Below, piece after piece: positions 1 through 6,212 of a DNA stretch of 6,212 nt (position 1 is the stretch's first letter; each line of letters begins with the position of its first letter). The notes beneath the pieces are model-generated. The model did no database searches, was not told the origin of the DNA, and saw only the letters and a program-made list of their open reading frames with translations. A program made the position numbers and the translations under genes. This stretch comes from Bacteroidales bacterium (GTDB lineage Bacteria; Bacteroidota; Bacteroidia; Bacteroidales; Azobacteroidaceae), in assembly GCA_020860885.1 (NCBI GenBank), contig JAJBTS010000332.1:1-6212 (forward strand), given 5' to 3'.

Positions 1-60
1 TATCTGAAGTTTAGATAGTGGGTTAATAGTCAATTACTAAAAACCATGCCTATTTAATTA

Positions 61-93
61 CAAAAATAATACTTTAAATTATATTGTATACAA
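61..93 (-). promoter_or_regulatory. Possible Bacteroidota-type promoter for a leftward gene outside the window
   Basis: On the minus strand TATTTTTG (61-68) fits the Bacteroidota -7 consensus TAnnTTTG. A TTG (91-93) lies 22 nt upstream, within the usual 17-23 nt range. The DNA is so AT-rich that a chance match is quite possible, and no start codon of a downstream gene is visible before the window edge. Confidence 0.2.
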
Positions 94-94
94 T
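83..94. repeat. Perfect 12-nt palindrome ATTGTATACAAT
   Basis: The twelve bases read identically on both strands, centred on GTATAC. The palindrome lies 40 nt beyond the peptidase stop codon and overlaps the TTG of the doubtful leftward promoter. It could be a dimeric-regulator site or a chance feature of AT-rich DNA; nothing in the window decides between these. Confidence 0.4.
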
Positions 95-133
95 TTATCT
101 TATTTTTTTATTTTTTTGGAAACATTTATACTC

Positions 134-2692
134 TTATCTTTCAGGATATAATGACTCCCACCATTCGGGTTGTTCTTTTAACCATTTAGCAAACCAGGCA
201 TAAATAGTTTTATTCCATTCAATTCTTCTTTTATAGTTTGCAATACCATGGTTTTCACCCTCTACCTGAATAAATTCAACGGGTTTACCCAATATTTTCA
301 GAGCGTTATACATCTGGATACTTTCCCCTATCGGAACATTGGTATCAACGGTACCATGCAACAATAAAAGAGGCGTATTAATTTTATCAGCATTGAATAA
401 AGGACTTTGTTTAACATATAAATCCGGATTATTCCAGGGATAACTATTAGCGCTTGCCACTGAGCTATATCCGATTCCCCAATATCCTTCGCCCCAGTAA
501 CTGGATATCGAACTTATTCCGGCATGAGAAACTGCCGCCGCAAAAATATCTGTCTGGGTTTGTAAATATTGAGTCATAAACCCTCCGTAAGATGCCCCGA
601 TACAACCTATTTTCGATTTATCCACAAAAGGATGTGCCTCGCAGAACAATTGAGTTCCTTCGATAATTTCAGCAGCAGTGGGATTTCCCCATGCATTAAC
701 GTGACGGGCAGAAAACTCTTGTCCATATCCTGTAGTTCCTGATGGTTCAAGGGTGTAAACCACATATCCTAACGCGGCATAAACCGGCAAAGGATAACTC
801 GACTCAAACGTACGGGATGTTGGGTTTGTACCTCCGTAATAATAAACAATCATAGGGTACTTTTTCTTCGGATCGAAATTAAGGGGGAGGTAATAACGTC
901 CATCAATTTCCGTATCGGTAGCCGTAGCTGTAAATGTCCATTTTTGGGCAGGAGAAAGGTCTAATTCTGCCAACTGCTCTTTAAAAGGATCTGCTAATAA
1001 GGTTGTTTTCTTAGATTTCAGCTCATAGGCATATACGCGGTAAGCATTTATATGGCTTTCTCCTCTGAAAAGCGCCAATGGTTGTTTATCTGCAACCTGA
1101 AACGAAGCAATTATCTCTTCAGGTAAATCTAATTTAGTATACTTCTTGTTATCAGGATTGTATACATATATATTTACGTATTCTTTGTCTTCCGCCCTGA
1201 CATAAATTAAATTATCGTAGACAGACCATTGAGCATTCACAATACTAGGATCAAAATCTTTAGTAATCGGATCTACTTTCTTACTCTGGAGATTGTATAT
1301 GAACATTTGCTTATCATAAGTATTGGCTGTCTGTCCCGATGCTATATTTAATCCTATTCCATTAAATGCATCGGCATCTCCGAACAACAAAAGATCTTTC
1401 ATATCCGGAGAATAAAGGGCACGGGAAATACTCGGACTTTGAAATAAGGTATCCAATTCCAATGTATAAAGGTCCAGTTCCATTAATGTAGACTGCCGAA
1501 AGGGTCTTTGAGTGATGATTTCTTCTGAAGTAAACAACAATGCTTTTTTACTGTCCGGACTAATATCCGACAGATAAGTATTTGTTTTTCCATAAGTAAT
1601 TTGCTGCAAACTTTTATCGTTTACATTGTAAAGGTAAAGAGAAGATCTTCCCCTGAATGCTCCGGAACGATCACTAGGCGACAGTATTCTTTTCAAATCT
1701 CCTTTATCGGCAGGAATTTCTTCCCGTTGACTCATAATCAACATCTGTCCATCCGGTGACATATTGAATGAACTAAACTTCATATCTTTCACAATAACTG
1801 ATTCCTTAAAAGAAGGAACATCCAATATTACCAAATCTCTGTCATTGATACCTGCCCGGGAATATATCAACTGGTTCTTATCGTTTAACCATTGGGGATT
1901 AACTCCCGATGGGAAACGATAAATTATTTGATTGGTTTTATAATCTCTCAATTCGTGATTATAGACACTTTTTCCTCCCGGAGTGGTTGTCCACATATTA
2001 ATCAGGAAATATTCACCACTCGGCGAAAGATTCGAAGAAGCAATACGGCTCCCCTCAATGACATCATTAAAGGTCATTCTTCTTTTTCCGTCCAGGGAAA
2101 GAGAAATCATTGCCATAGAATCTTTTTCCGCAGGTTTAAGATAGGCTTTCAATTTGTATTCGGAGGAATCTTTCGATTCGGCTAAACGTTTAATAATTAC
2201 TTCATAACGCCTTGGCTCTAAGCTCAAATCTAGTTTCAGTTCCTTAGCTTTAGAAAGGCTATCTTCTCTTGTATCTTTGCTCTTTTCTTTTTTTCCATCA
2301 ATATATACTTCCAGCATATCCGTCGATTTAAAATGCAGTTCTGCTTTACAGTAACGGTCTGCATCTATATTAAAAGAAAAAAGTTGAATGGCTTTATTCC
2401 GGGTTGGCGCTTTCGTATCTACTGAAGCTTTTTCCATAATAAAAACACTATCTTTTCCCGCACTGATTGTATTCGAACTCTCCTTAACAATTTCAAAATC
2501 AACCGGAGTTTGTAATAGTTTTTTTGTTTCGAAAGCTTTTTTGTTAACATCCAGACTATCGATCAAGATAGGATCATAAAGTGGGATTAAAGTAGATGCT
2601 TTCATCTTTTGCACAGGTATTTCTTTCTGAGCAAAAAGGGTGTTATTCACTAAAACTAGTGATAGTAATAGTAAAGTATTGTATATTTTCAT
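134..2692 (-). CDS. Secreted S9-family serine peptidase (prolyl oligopeptidase / dipeptidyl peptidase type)
   Basis: 852-residue exported peptidase, expected to cleave oligopeptides in the periplasm or at the cell surface. Residues 1-21 are a signal peptide (MKIYN, a Leu/Val-rich core, cleavage probably LFA|Q). There is no lipobox cysteine and no obvious C-terminal secretion-sorting domain. Residues about 80-190 form a beta-rich segment not needed by the basic S9 fold. Residues about 215-595 are a beta-propeller with recurring 'SPDG'-like blade starts (near 222, 311, 377, 427 and 578). Residues about 596-842 are the alpha/beta-hydrolase: YYYGG at 617-621 (likely oxyanion tyrosine), nucleophile Ser701 in GASYGG, Asp783 in HGTVDTNVP and His815 in GENHG. 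The total exceeds the roughly 700-750 residues common for bacterial DPP-type enzymes because of the N-terminal segment. I could not place the Glu-Glu pair that defines DPP4-type aminopeptidases, so exact specificity (dipeptidyl, tripeptidyl, acylpeptidyl or oligopeptidase) is open. The start is supported by the signal peptide directly after the ATG. Confidence 0.92.
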   Translation of the reverse strand: MKIYNTLLLLSLVLVNNTLFAQKEIPVQKMKASTLIPLYDPILIDSLDVNKKAFETKKLLQTPVDFEIVKESSNTISAGKDSVFIMEKASVDTKAPTRNKAIQLFSFNIDADRYCKAELHFKSTDMLEVYIDGKKEKSKDTREDSLSKAKELKLDLSLEPRRYEVIIKRLAESKDSSEYKLKAYLKPAEKDSMAMISLSLDGKRRMTFNDVIEGSRIASSNLSPSGEYFLINMWTTTPGGKSVYNHELRDYKTNQIIYRFPSGVNPQWLNDKNQLIYSRAGINDRDLVILDVPSFKESVIVKDMKFSSFNMSPDGQMLIMSQREEIPADKGDLKRILSPSDRSGAFRGRSSLYLYNVNDKSLQQITYGKTNTYLSDISPDSKKALLFTSEEIITQRPFRQSTLMELDLYTLELDTLFQSPSISRALYSPDMKDLLLFGDADAFNGIGLNIASGQTANTYDKQMFIYNLQSKKVDPITKDFDPSIVNAQWSVYDNLIYVRAEDKEYVNIYVYNPDNKKYTKLDLPEEIIASFQVADKQPLALFRGESHINAYRVYAYELKSKKTTLLADPFKEQLAELDLSPAQKWTFTATATDTEIDGRYYLPLNFDPKKKYPMIVYYYGGTNPTSRTFESSYPLPVYAALGYVVYTLEPSGTTGYGQEFSARHVNAWGNPTAAEIIEGTQLFCEAHPFVDKSKIGCIGASYGGFMTQYLQTQTDIFAAAVSHAGISSISSYWGEGYWGIGYSSVASANSYPWNNPDLYVKQSPLFNADKINTPLLLLHGTVDTNVPIGESIQMYNALKILGKPVEFIQVEGENHGIANYKRRIEWNKTIYAWFAKWLKEQPEWWESLYPER

Positions 2693-2714
2693 GATATAAA
2701 TAATTTTAAGCGTT

Positions 2715-2746
2715 CGAAGTTAGTTATTATTTGTGAATATTTGAAA
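2715..2746 (-). promoter_or_regulatory. Probable promoter of the S9 peptidase gene
   Basis: On the minus strand TAACTTCG (2715-2722) matches the Bacteroidota -7 box TAnnTTTG with one mismatch. TTTC (2743-2746), one mismatch from TTTG, lies 20 nt upstream. The predicted transcript would start about 15 nt before the ATG at 2692 with an AT-rich leader and no Shine-Dalgarno sequence. The surrounding AATAACTAACTT is identical to the ansA promoter. Both boxes deviate from consensus, so a weak or activator-dependent promoter is an inference. Confidence 0.4.
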
Positions 2747-2841
2747 CTTGGATTTGCACAGAAATTACGAATTCTCCAGTGCTTATCTAAATAAAGAACC
2801 GCAAAAAGCCAGCTTTCTTAATAAAATCTTTAAATACATTA

Positions 2842-3651
2842 TCAAGAATCAAATTTTAGGAGATAAGAGGTATGCTCTCCCGAAAGTTCCACTTCTTCCC
2901 TAAAAAGTCCGAAAACAGAAGAACCGGATCCACTCATACTGGCATAAACCGCACCTTTATCATACATCCATTCTTTTATTTTTCCTATTTCGGGATATTT
3001 ATGAAATACAGTTGTTTCAAAATCATTTATTAATTGATCCTTCCAGTTTTCAACAGGGGTCTGAATTATTTCTTTTACGGACCTTTCAGGCATTGCCGGC
3101 ATTATATTAGTATACGCCTCCTGAGTAGACACATAAATATCCGGCTTAATCAACATCAAATAATAACCTTTTAATGACAGAGGAACAGGTGTAAAAAGAT
3201 TTCCTATACCTTCTGCAAATACAGGTACATTGCGAATAAAAAAAGCACAATCGGCACCCAACTTAGCAGCATACTTTTCGAGCTCATCCCCGGATAAGTT
3301 AAGTTGTGCCAAACCACTGATAAGTTTAAGCATAAAAGCTGCATCCGCAGAGCCTCCTCCCAATCCTGCCCCAAAAGGGATCTTCTTCAATAGATAAATA
3401 TCTATTTCTGGTATTGAATAGTTTTTCTTTAATAAATTTAATGCTTTCATTACAAGATTATCCTTCGGATCCCCTTCTATTTCTGTGCCGGATTGTACAA
3501 AATTCCCTACGCCGGATTTCGCAGGAACAGCTTCCAATGCATCATACAAAGGAATAGGATAAAAAACTGTTTCGATATTATGATAACCATCAGGCCTCTT
3601 GGATACCACATTTAATCCAAGGTTAATTTTTGCATTTGGAAATAAGATCAT
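2842..3651 (-). CDS. ispE: 4-diphosphocytidyl-2-C-methyl-D-erythritol kinase (IspE)
   Basis: Cytoplasmic GHMP-family kinase of the MEP pathway. It phosphorylates the 2-hydroxyl of 4-diphosphocytidyl-2-C-methylerythritol with ATP, on the way to isopentenyl diphosphate. All three family motifs are present in order: PNAKINLGL (5-13) followed by RPDGYHNIE (19-27); the glycine-rich ATP loop [14 protein letters not shown] (92-105); and the C-terminal [14 protein letters not shown] (237-250). Lys8, His24 and Asp134 (in GADCAFF) correspond to the substrate and catalytic residues Lys10, His26 and Asp141 of the E. coli enzyme. At 269 residues it is slightly shorter than the E. coli protein (283), but looks complete; the N-terminus [11 protein letters not shown] fits the family and supports the ATG at 3651. 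The gene is divergent from ansA and separated by 149 nt from the downstream peptidase gene, which appears to have its own promoter. A single-gene transcript is therefore likely. Confidence 0.96.
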   Translation of the reverse strand: MILFPNAKINLGLNVVSKRPDGYHNIETVFYPIPLYDALEAVPAKSGVGNFVQSGTEIEGDPKDNLVMKALNLLKKNYSIPEIDIYLLKKIPFGAGLGGGSADAAFMLKLISGLAQLNLSGDELEKYAAKLGADCAFFIRNVPVFAEGIGNLFTPVPLSLKGYYLMLIKPDIYVSTQEAYTNIMPAMPERSVKEIIQTPVENWKDQLINDFETTVFHKYPEIGKIKEWMYDKGAVYASMSGSGSSVFGLFREEVELSGEHTSYLLKFDS

Positions 3652-3673
3652 GTCTGATATAAGGATTTTACTC

Positions 3674-3706
3674 CAAAATTAATACAAATAGTTCTATTTA
3701 TAACAA
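3674..3706 (-). promoter_or_regulatory. Probable ispE promoter (Bacteroidota type)
   Basis: On the minus strand TAATTTTG (3674-3681) is an exact match to TAnnTTTG, with TTG (3704-3706) 22 nt upstream. The expected transcription start lies about 15-18 nt before the ispE ATG. A GGAG on the same strand (3671-3674) is about 20 nt from the ATG, too far to act as a Shine-Dalgarno sequence, and overlaps the -7 box. The spacing is at the long end of the accepted range. Confidence 0.45.
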
Positions 3707-3741
3707 TTGTGATATATCGTTTTTAAAAATATAAGTGATCG

Positions 3742-3771
3742 TTGTTTTATTTTTTCAAATAACTAACTTTG
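3742..3771 (+). promoter_or_regulatory. ansA promoter (Bacteroidota -33/-7 type)
   Basis: TTG (3742-3744), a 19-nt spacer and TAACTTTG (3764-3771) fit the Bacteroidota sigma-factor consensus, with an exact -7 box. Transcription would begin near 3776-3779, leaving a leader of about 15-18 nt that is AT-rich and lacks a clear Shine-Dalgarno sequence, as is usual in this phylum. The spacer contains an ATTTTTT tract. This is the best promoter in the window. Confidence 0.65.
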
Positions 3772-3793
3772 CCGGGAAATTATATTTATCAAT

Positions 3794-4846
3794 ATGTTAG
3801 ATCATAATGCTTCAGTACTCCTAATATATACCGGAGGAACTATCGGAATGATAGAAGATACTACGACAGGTGCACTTAAACCACTCAATTTTGATTATCT
3901 CTCCGAGTATGTACCTGAACTAAAACGATTGAGATTTAAGATTGATATTATACAATTTGAGCACCCTATTGATTCTTCCGACATGTATCCTGAGAAATGG
4001 AAAGATCTGGTTCGTATCATTGAAGATAACTATCCGCTATACGATGGTTTTATTATACTGCACGGTACCGATACTATGGCTTATTCCGCTTCCGCGTTGA
4101 GTTTCATGTTAGAGAATCTGAGTAAGCCTGTCATACTTACCGGCTCTCAGCTTCCCATCGGGAAAATACGAACCGATGGAAAAGAGAATCTTATTACTGC
4201 ATTAGAAATTGCTGTTGATAAAGACCGGCAAGGCAACGCTTTCGTTCCCGAAGTTTGTATTTTCTTCCAAAATCTGTTGATGCGGGGAAATCGTACCAGC
4301 AAAATTAACGCTGCCAATTTCAAAGCGTTTAATTCGTTCAATTATCCTATTTTGGCTGAAGCCGGCACCAATATTATCTATCAGCACAATTTAATATTAA
4401 AGCCCGGAGAAGGCCCTACTAAATTTCACTACTGGCTAGATCCGAATGTTACGATAATCAAATTATTTCCTGGTATATCTGCAGATACGCTTCGTGCAAC
4501 CATGTCCATTCCTCATCTGAAAGGAATAATATTAGAAACCTACGGAGCAGGCAATGCCCCTACCGGAAACTGGTTTCTGAATATTATCAAAGAAGCGGCA
4601 GAAAAAGGTATTATTATTGTAAATGTTACTCAATGTGCTTCCGGGTCCGTTGAGATGGATCGCTACCAGTCCGGAGAAATGTTAAAAGAAATAGGTGTTT
4701 TATCCGGCTATGATACAACCACCGAAGCTGCCGTTACCAAGCTAATGTTTCTTTTTGGACATGGGCTCTCCAGAGAAGAAGTAAGAGAACAGATGGAATT
4801 ATCCCTGGCGGGAGAGACAACAATCCATTCCGGGAATAAATATTAG
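3794..4846 (+). CDS. ansA: Type I (cytoplasmic) L-asparaginase
   Basis: Hydrolyses L-asparagine to L-aspartate and ammonia in the cytoplasm; no signal peptide is present, which separates it from periplasmic type II enzymes. The N-terminal asparaginase signature YTGGTIGM (12-19) carries Thr16, and the second signature [13 protein letters not shown] (90-102) carries Thr92-Asp93. Together with Lys170 in RGNRTSK these match Thr14, Thr91-Asp92 and Lys163 of E. coli asparaginase [16 protein letters not shown] (115-129) and NVTQCASG (277-284) are further family blocks. The small C-terminal domain (about 215-345) follows the usual two-domain layout. Length is 350 against 338 in E. coli. At the allosteric site known from E. 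coli, Cys273 is kept (Cys281) but Arg240 is replaced by Glu248. The ATG at 3794 sits at the right distance from a strong promoter. The gene ends 4 nt inside the convergent fumC gene. Aspartate made here could feed nitrogen metabolism or, through transamination or aspartase, the fumarate pool; that link is inferred. Confidence 0.95.
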   Translation: MLDHNASVLLIYTGGTIGMIEDTTTGALKPLNFDYLSEYVPELKRLRFKIDIIQFEHPIDSSDMYPEKWKDLVRIIEDNYPLYDGFIILHGTDTMAYSASALSFMLENLSKPVILTGSQLPIGKIRTDGKENLITALEIAVDKDRQGNAFVPEVCIFFQNLLMRGNRTSKINAANFKAFNSFNYPILAEAGTNIIYQHNLILKPGEGPTKFHYWLDPNVTIIKLFPGISADTLRATMSIPHLKGIILETYGAGNAPTGNWFLNIIKEAAEKGIIIVNVTQCASGSVEMDRYQSGEMLKEIGVLSGYDTTTEAAVTKLMFLFGHGLSREEVREQMELSLAGETTIHSGNKY

Positions 4847-4861
4847 ATCATTTTTTCCGGA
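4829..4861. terminator. Hairpin spanning the overlapping ansA and fumC stop codons
   Basis: TCCGGGAA (4829-4836) can pair with TTTCCGGA (4854-4861): eight base pairs including four G-C pairs and one G-U in the plus-strand RNA. The 17-nt loop contains both stop codons. In the opposite transcript the G-U pair becomes an A-C mismatch. There is no U-tract after the stem in either direction, so intrinsic termination is uncertain; it may act as an RNA 3'-end structure or be a by-product of the coding sequence. Confidence 0.3.
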
Positions 4862-6212
4862 TTCACCCATTCATCAAATTCTTCTGCCGTAATTTCCCCG
4901 GATTCTATTGCCGCCTGTTTCAGGGTTTTTCCCTCTTTATAGGCTCTTTGAGCTATAGCAGCCGCTTTGTAATATCCGATTTTAGGATTCAATGCAGTAA
5001 CAAGCATCAAAGAATCATCCAAATGTTTCCTGATAGTATCGTATACAGGTTCAATTCCACTAACACAATTATCTGTAAAACTTACACAACCATCTGCTAT
5101 GAGGTTTGCACTATGCAAAAAATTATAGATTATCATAGGTTTGAAAACATTCAGTTCAAAATGACCTGTAGCACCACCCACGGAAATTGCAACATCGTTT
5201 CCGATAACCTGAGCAGCGATCATCGTCAATGCTTCGCTTTGAGTGGGATTTACTTTTCCCGGCATAATAGATGATCCCGGTTCATTTTCAGGGATATGTA
5301 TTTCCCCTATCCCACAACGGGGTCCTGAGCTAAGCATTCGTATATCATTAGCAATTTTCATAAGGCTTACAGCAACCGTTTTTAATGCAGAATGAGCTTC
5401 TACCACCGCATCATTCGAGGCTAAAGCTTCAAATTTATTAGGAGCGGTTACAAACGGCAAGTGAGTCAAAGAAGCAATTTTCCGGGCAACATTTTCCGCA
5501 TAATTTTCAGGAGTATTTATCCCGGTCCCAACAGCCGTTCCTCCCAAGGCTAATTCAGCCAGATGTTTTTGAGCATTACGAATGGTTTGGATACCATGCT
5601 CCAACTGGGAAACGTACCCACTGAATTCCTGCCCCAAAGTAAGCGGAGTGGCATCCATAAAATGAGTTCTTCCTATCTTAACGACAGACATAAATTCCTC
5701 ACTTTTCGCTTCTAATGCATCTTTCAATTTCTCTATTGCAGGCAATGTTTTATCTTCCAATACTTTATAGGCTGCAATATGCATAGCTGTCGGAAAGGTA
5801 TCGTTAGAAGACTGTGACTTATTCACATCGTCATTGGGAGATAATATTTTATAAGTATCTGATAAATTTCCTCCGTTTATTACATGGGCCCGGTTGGCTA
5901 TCACCTCATTTACATTCATATTGCTTTGGGTACCACTACCTGTTTGCCAGATAACCAGAGGAAAAGAATCATCCAATTTACCATTCAGTATCTCATCACA
6001 CACTTTGGTAATCAGATTACTCTTTTCTTTCGATAAGATACCTGCTTCCCAATTCGTTTGTGCAACTGCCTTTTTAAGATAAGCAAAAGATCGTATAATT
6101 TCAACAGGCATAATATCTGTTTCTCTGCATATCTTAAAATTATTTATACTCCGTTGAGTCTGTGCCCCCCAATAAGCTTTTTCCGGAACTTTAACTTCAC
6201 CCATGGTGTCTT
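4843..6212 (-). CDS. fumC: Class II fumarate hydratase (fumarase C), 5' end cut by the window edge
   Basis: Interconverts fumarate and L-malate as a homotetramer of the aspartase/fumarase superfamily, without an iron-sulfur cluster. Counting from the ATG at 6204, the blocks are YWGAQTQRS (11-19), [10 protein letters not shown] (88-97), [14 protein letters not shown] (132-145), [17 protein letters not shown] (178-194) and the family signature [11 protein letters not shown] (310-320). His181 and Ser311 correspond to catalytic His188 and Ser318 of E. coli FumC. GRTH, rather than the GRTQ of aspartases, favours fumarase. The ATG at 6204 is probably not the start: the reading frame stays open to the window edge, and the two preceding codons give Asp-Thr, as in the family N-terminus ('DTMGEVKVP'). 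About 8-11 residues are therefore missing. E. coli B-site residues Arg126 and His129 are replaced by Lys119 and Ser122. The C-terminus (WVNPEKMI) is complete and the stop overlaps ansA. The promoter is outside the window. Confidence 0.95.
   Translation of the reverse strand, partial: DTMGEVKVPEKAYWGAQTQRSINNFKICRETDIMPVEIIRSFAYLKKAVAQTNWEAGILSKEKSNLITKVCDEILNGKLDDSFPLVIWQTGSGTQSNMNVNEVIANRAHVINGGNLSDTYKILSPNDDVNKSQSSNDTFPTAMHIAAYKVLEDKTLPAIEKLKDALEAKSEEFMSVVKIGRTHFMDATPLTLGQEFSGYVSQLEHGIQTIRNAQKHLAELALGGTAVGTGINTPENYAENVARKIASLTHLPFVTAPNKFEALASNDAVVEAHSALKTVAVSLMKIANDIRMLSSGPRCGIGEIHIPENEPGSSIMPGKVNPTQSEALTMIAAQVIGNDVAISVGGATGHFELNVFKPMIIYNFLHSANLIADGCVSFTDNCVSGIEPVYDTIRKHLDDSLMLVTALNPKIGYYKAAAIAQRAYKEGKTLKQAAIESGEITAEEFDEWVNPEKMI

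Larger units (their letters stand above)
1..133. other. AT-rich non-coding tail downstream of the S9 peptidase gene
   Basis: All frames are broken by stops, so I see no gene. The stretch follows the stop codon of the leftward peptidase gene. It contains long T runs on the plus strand (about 99-117), a 12-nt palindrome at 83-94 and a weak leftward promoter-like pair at 61-93. No GC-rich stem followed by a U-tract is present on the minus strand, so there is no classical intrinsic terminator for the peptidase gene. An ATG on the minus strand near 46-48 opens only a few codons. Confidence 0.7.

Noticed and set aside
1..17. Inverted repeat TATCT...AGATA at the left edge
   Set aside because: Five AT-rich base pairs with a 7-nt loop are expected by chance in this composition.
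1892..2579. Plus-strand open frames at 1892-2185 and 2388-2579
   Set aside because: They lie antisense to the well-supported peptidase gene, have no recognisable family motifs and no promoter, and are explained as shadows of its codons.
2800..2818. Possible terminator after ispE (AAAG-CTGG-CTTT on the minus strand)
   Set aside because: The stem is only about five to six weak pairs and the T run forms part of the stem, followed by GCGG rather than a U-tract.
2693..2841. ispE and the S9 peptidase gene as one operon
   Set aside because: The 149-nt gap is long, contains a promoter-like pair close to the peptidase start, and the two functions are unrelated.
4147..4387. Two overlapping minus-strand frames within ansA
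   Set aside because: They are antisense to conserved asparaginase sequence, about 60 codons long, and show no family similarity.
4948..6082. Plus-strand frames at 4948-5274 and 5894-6082 inside fumC
   Set aside because: They are antisense to conserved fumarase blocks; the translated products are low-complexity and rich in Ser, Cys and Ile, with no motif.
3794..6212. A dedicated asparagine-to-succinate gene cluster
   Set aside because: Only AnsA and FumC are present, on opposite strands, with no aspartase, transporter or fumarate reductase in the window. The metabolic link is real in principle but the gene arrangement does not show it.

Overview
The window looks like an ordinary chromosomal core segment from a member of the Bacteroidota, most likely an anaerobic Bacteroidales. 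The indications are AT-rich DNA, Bacteroidota-type promoter boxes (TTG about 19-22 nt upstream of TAnnTTTG), no clear Shine-Dalgarno sequences, a signal peptide ending in 'FAQ', and typical Bacteroidota versions of housekeeping enzymes. The genus cannot be fixed from this sequence. No mobile element, CRISPR array, RNA gene, toxin or defence module is visible.

Layout from left to right. Positions 1-133 are a very AT-rich non-coding tail with one perfect 12-nt palindrome and a doubtful leftward promoter. Positions 134-2692 (minus) encode a secreted S9-family serine peptidase with a signal peptide, an extra N-terminal beta-rich region, a beta-propeller and a C-terminal alpha/beta-hydrolase with an intact Ser-Asp-His triad. 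A 149-nt gap holds its probable promoter. Positions 2842-3651 (minus) encode IspE, a GHMP kinase of the MEP isoprenoid pathway. A 142-nt divergent intergenic region carries back-to-back promoters for ispE and for ansA, a cytoplasmic type I asparaginase at 3794-4846 (plus). ansA overlaps tail-to-tail by 4 nt with fumC, a class II fumarase running leftward from beyond the right edge to 4843. The true fumC start lies outside the window.

The genes do not form one operon: each has, or must have, its own promoter. The loose metabolic theme is amino-acid and dicarboxylate use. The peptidase degrades exported or environmental peptides, AnsA turns asparagine into aspartate and ammonia, and FumC interconverts malate and fumarate, in anaerobic Bacteroidales normally as part of the reductive route to succinate. 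IspE is an unrelated essential gene.

I found no convincing new biological system. The points most worth checking are: replacement of both basic residues of the E. coli fumarase B-site (Arg126 to Lys, His129 to Ser) while the catalytic site is intact; loss of the allosteric arginine known from E. coli asparaginase I; the 4-nt stop-codon overlap of ansA and fumC, enclosed in the loop of a GC-stemmed hairpin; and the uncharacterised N-terminal region of the S9 peptidase.
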